From contig JAJZDI010000018.1 of assembly GCA_021806045.1 (NCBI GenBank), positions 1 through 64,000 of the forward strand: a stretch of 64,000 nucleotides of DNA, given 5' to 3'. The position numbers and the translations under genes are program-made. Below are positions 63,525-64,000 of the stretch, one piece after another (the stretch's first letter is position 1; each line of letters begins with the position of its first letter). The DNA comes from Actinomycetes bacterium (GTDB lineage Bacteria; Actinomycetota; Acidimicrobiia; Acidimicrobiales; RAAP-2). A model generated the notes under the pieces. It did not search any database. It saw nothing but the letters and a program-made list of their open reading frames with translations, and was not told the origin of the DNA.

Positions 63525-63839
63525 TTATGGCTCCTCGGCACCCACTTCAGATTCATGCCGGAACCCTTCCGGCGGAATCGCCACCGCCCAATCGTTCCAG
63601 TGCTCGTCGAAATACACCACACCGTCTCCAACCAGGTTGTCCTGAGTTCCATCGGCTCGAGCGTCGTCACTCCAGACGTGAAGCGTGATGCCCTCCTTCA
63701 GAGCGATTCCAGAACGTTCCAGATCTCTCCGAGTACCCAGCGGGGTCAGTGAAACACGCAATAGGGGCTCCGGGTCACTCGTGCGGTAGCTCTTGTTCGG
63801 ATCGACCCAAATTCGGTCGACAGCACGCGTCTTCACCAT
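63525..63839 (-). CDS. hypothetical protein
   Basis: A 104-residue acidic protein: VDPNKSYRTSDPEPLLRVSL, GIALKEGITLHVWSDDARAD, then DGVVYFDEHWNDWAVAIPPE. Strand-rich with a Trp-containing end; no family recognised. ATG 63839 has a weak ribosome site (CAGGACC). It follows 55 bases after the end of another minus-strand gene. Small acidic proteins placed so are sometimes immunity proteins, but that is a guess. Confidence 0.6.
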   Translation of the reverse strand: MVKTRAVDRIWVDPNKSYRTSDPEPLLRVSLTPLGTRRDLERSGIALKEGITLHVWSDDARADGTQDNLVGDGVVYFDEHWNDWAVAIPPEGFRHESEVGAEEP

Positions 63840-63894
63840 CTCACGGTCCTGGTAGAAGGTTCGGATTCGGGATTGATCGGCACTCTGAGTGCAG

Positions 63895-64000
63895 TCAGGT
63901 CCCGCCCACGCCGCCCAGGTAGAGCGGGCTCGGGTCCATGAAGTCGAGGGTGTCCTCGGCCACGGCTACGAGCCCTGCGTCAACCTCACCGCTCCAGCCA
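63895..64000 (-). CDS. 3' end of an unknown gene, cut by window edge
   Basis: The last 34 residues read GWSGEVDAGLVAVAEDTLDF then MDPSPLYLGGVGGT and a TGA at 63897-63895. It continues beyond the window. No identity can be given from this stretch. Confidence 0.55.
   Translation of the reverse strand, partial: GWSGEVDAGLVAVAEDTLDFMDPSPLYLGGVGGT

Overview
The window is high-GC DNA with frequent GTG starts and many 4-base stop/start overlaps (GTGA or ATGA). Gene content and style point to an actinobacterium. The tandem '[17 protein letters not shown]' repeats in the protein at 11667 make me lean towards an Acidimicrobiia-type organism; this is inference, because no rRNA or marker phylogeny is available here.

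Positions 1-50,100 look like ordinary chromosome. Amino-acid biosynthesis comes first: serA (cut by the window edge), a class Ib aspartate aminotransferase with divergent serC, and the branched-chain set ilvB-ilvN-ilvC with ilvD a few kb away. The ilvBNC operon has a visible attenuator: a 14-codon leader peptide, a stem, then a terminator hairpin with a U-run. Between and around these genes are secreted or cell-envelope proteins (a CocE-type lipoprotein hydrolase, a ferritin-like lipoprotein, an SGNH hydrolase with five 42-residue repeats, a GH3 glycosidase with a PA14 insert). A translationally coupled redox operon follows (single-TM protein, ApbE, ferric-reductase-like membrane protein, NuoF-like flavoprotein, 3Fe-4S ferredoxin), with an OmpR/histidine-kinase pair just upstream. 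Next come a siroheme nitrite/sulfite reductase with a leaderless-looking promoter, two ABC exporter pairs (one divergent from a two-component system), a TetR/MFS divergent pair with a 24-base operator-like palindrome, a tandem universal stress protein, a proton-pump P-type ATPase, a CPYC glutaredoxin with a membrane tail, a DUF488/AlkA-type glycosylase pair, an NHL-repeat protein and a CXXC metal-binding-like protein.

Positions 50,100-64,000 are an accessory island. It holds two intact HEPN-MNT modules (an XRE-fused nucleotidyltransferase followed by a HepT-like toxin) plus a third, deleted copy; an XRE-ImmA/IrrE protease with a PIN-like partner; fragments of ISL3, IS3, IS256 and a group II intron; and two AT-richer patches with small genes of unknown function. 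A cassette of about 231 bases, bordered by CGGGACTAA on one side and two copies of TTTAGTCCCG on the other, occurs twice. It carries a tRNA-Ala(CGC)-like sequence that keeps the G3-U70 pair and A73 but has no D arm. A 29-base core at the 3' end of this tRNA recurs a third time, and the three copies divide the island into units that each carry a toxin-antitoxin-like pair. I read this as tandem growth of islands at a tRNA-Ala 3' end, although no integrase gene is visible in the window.
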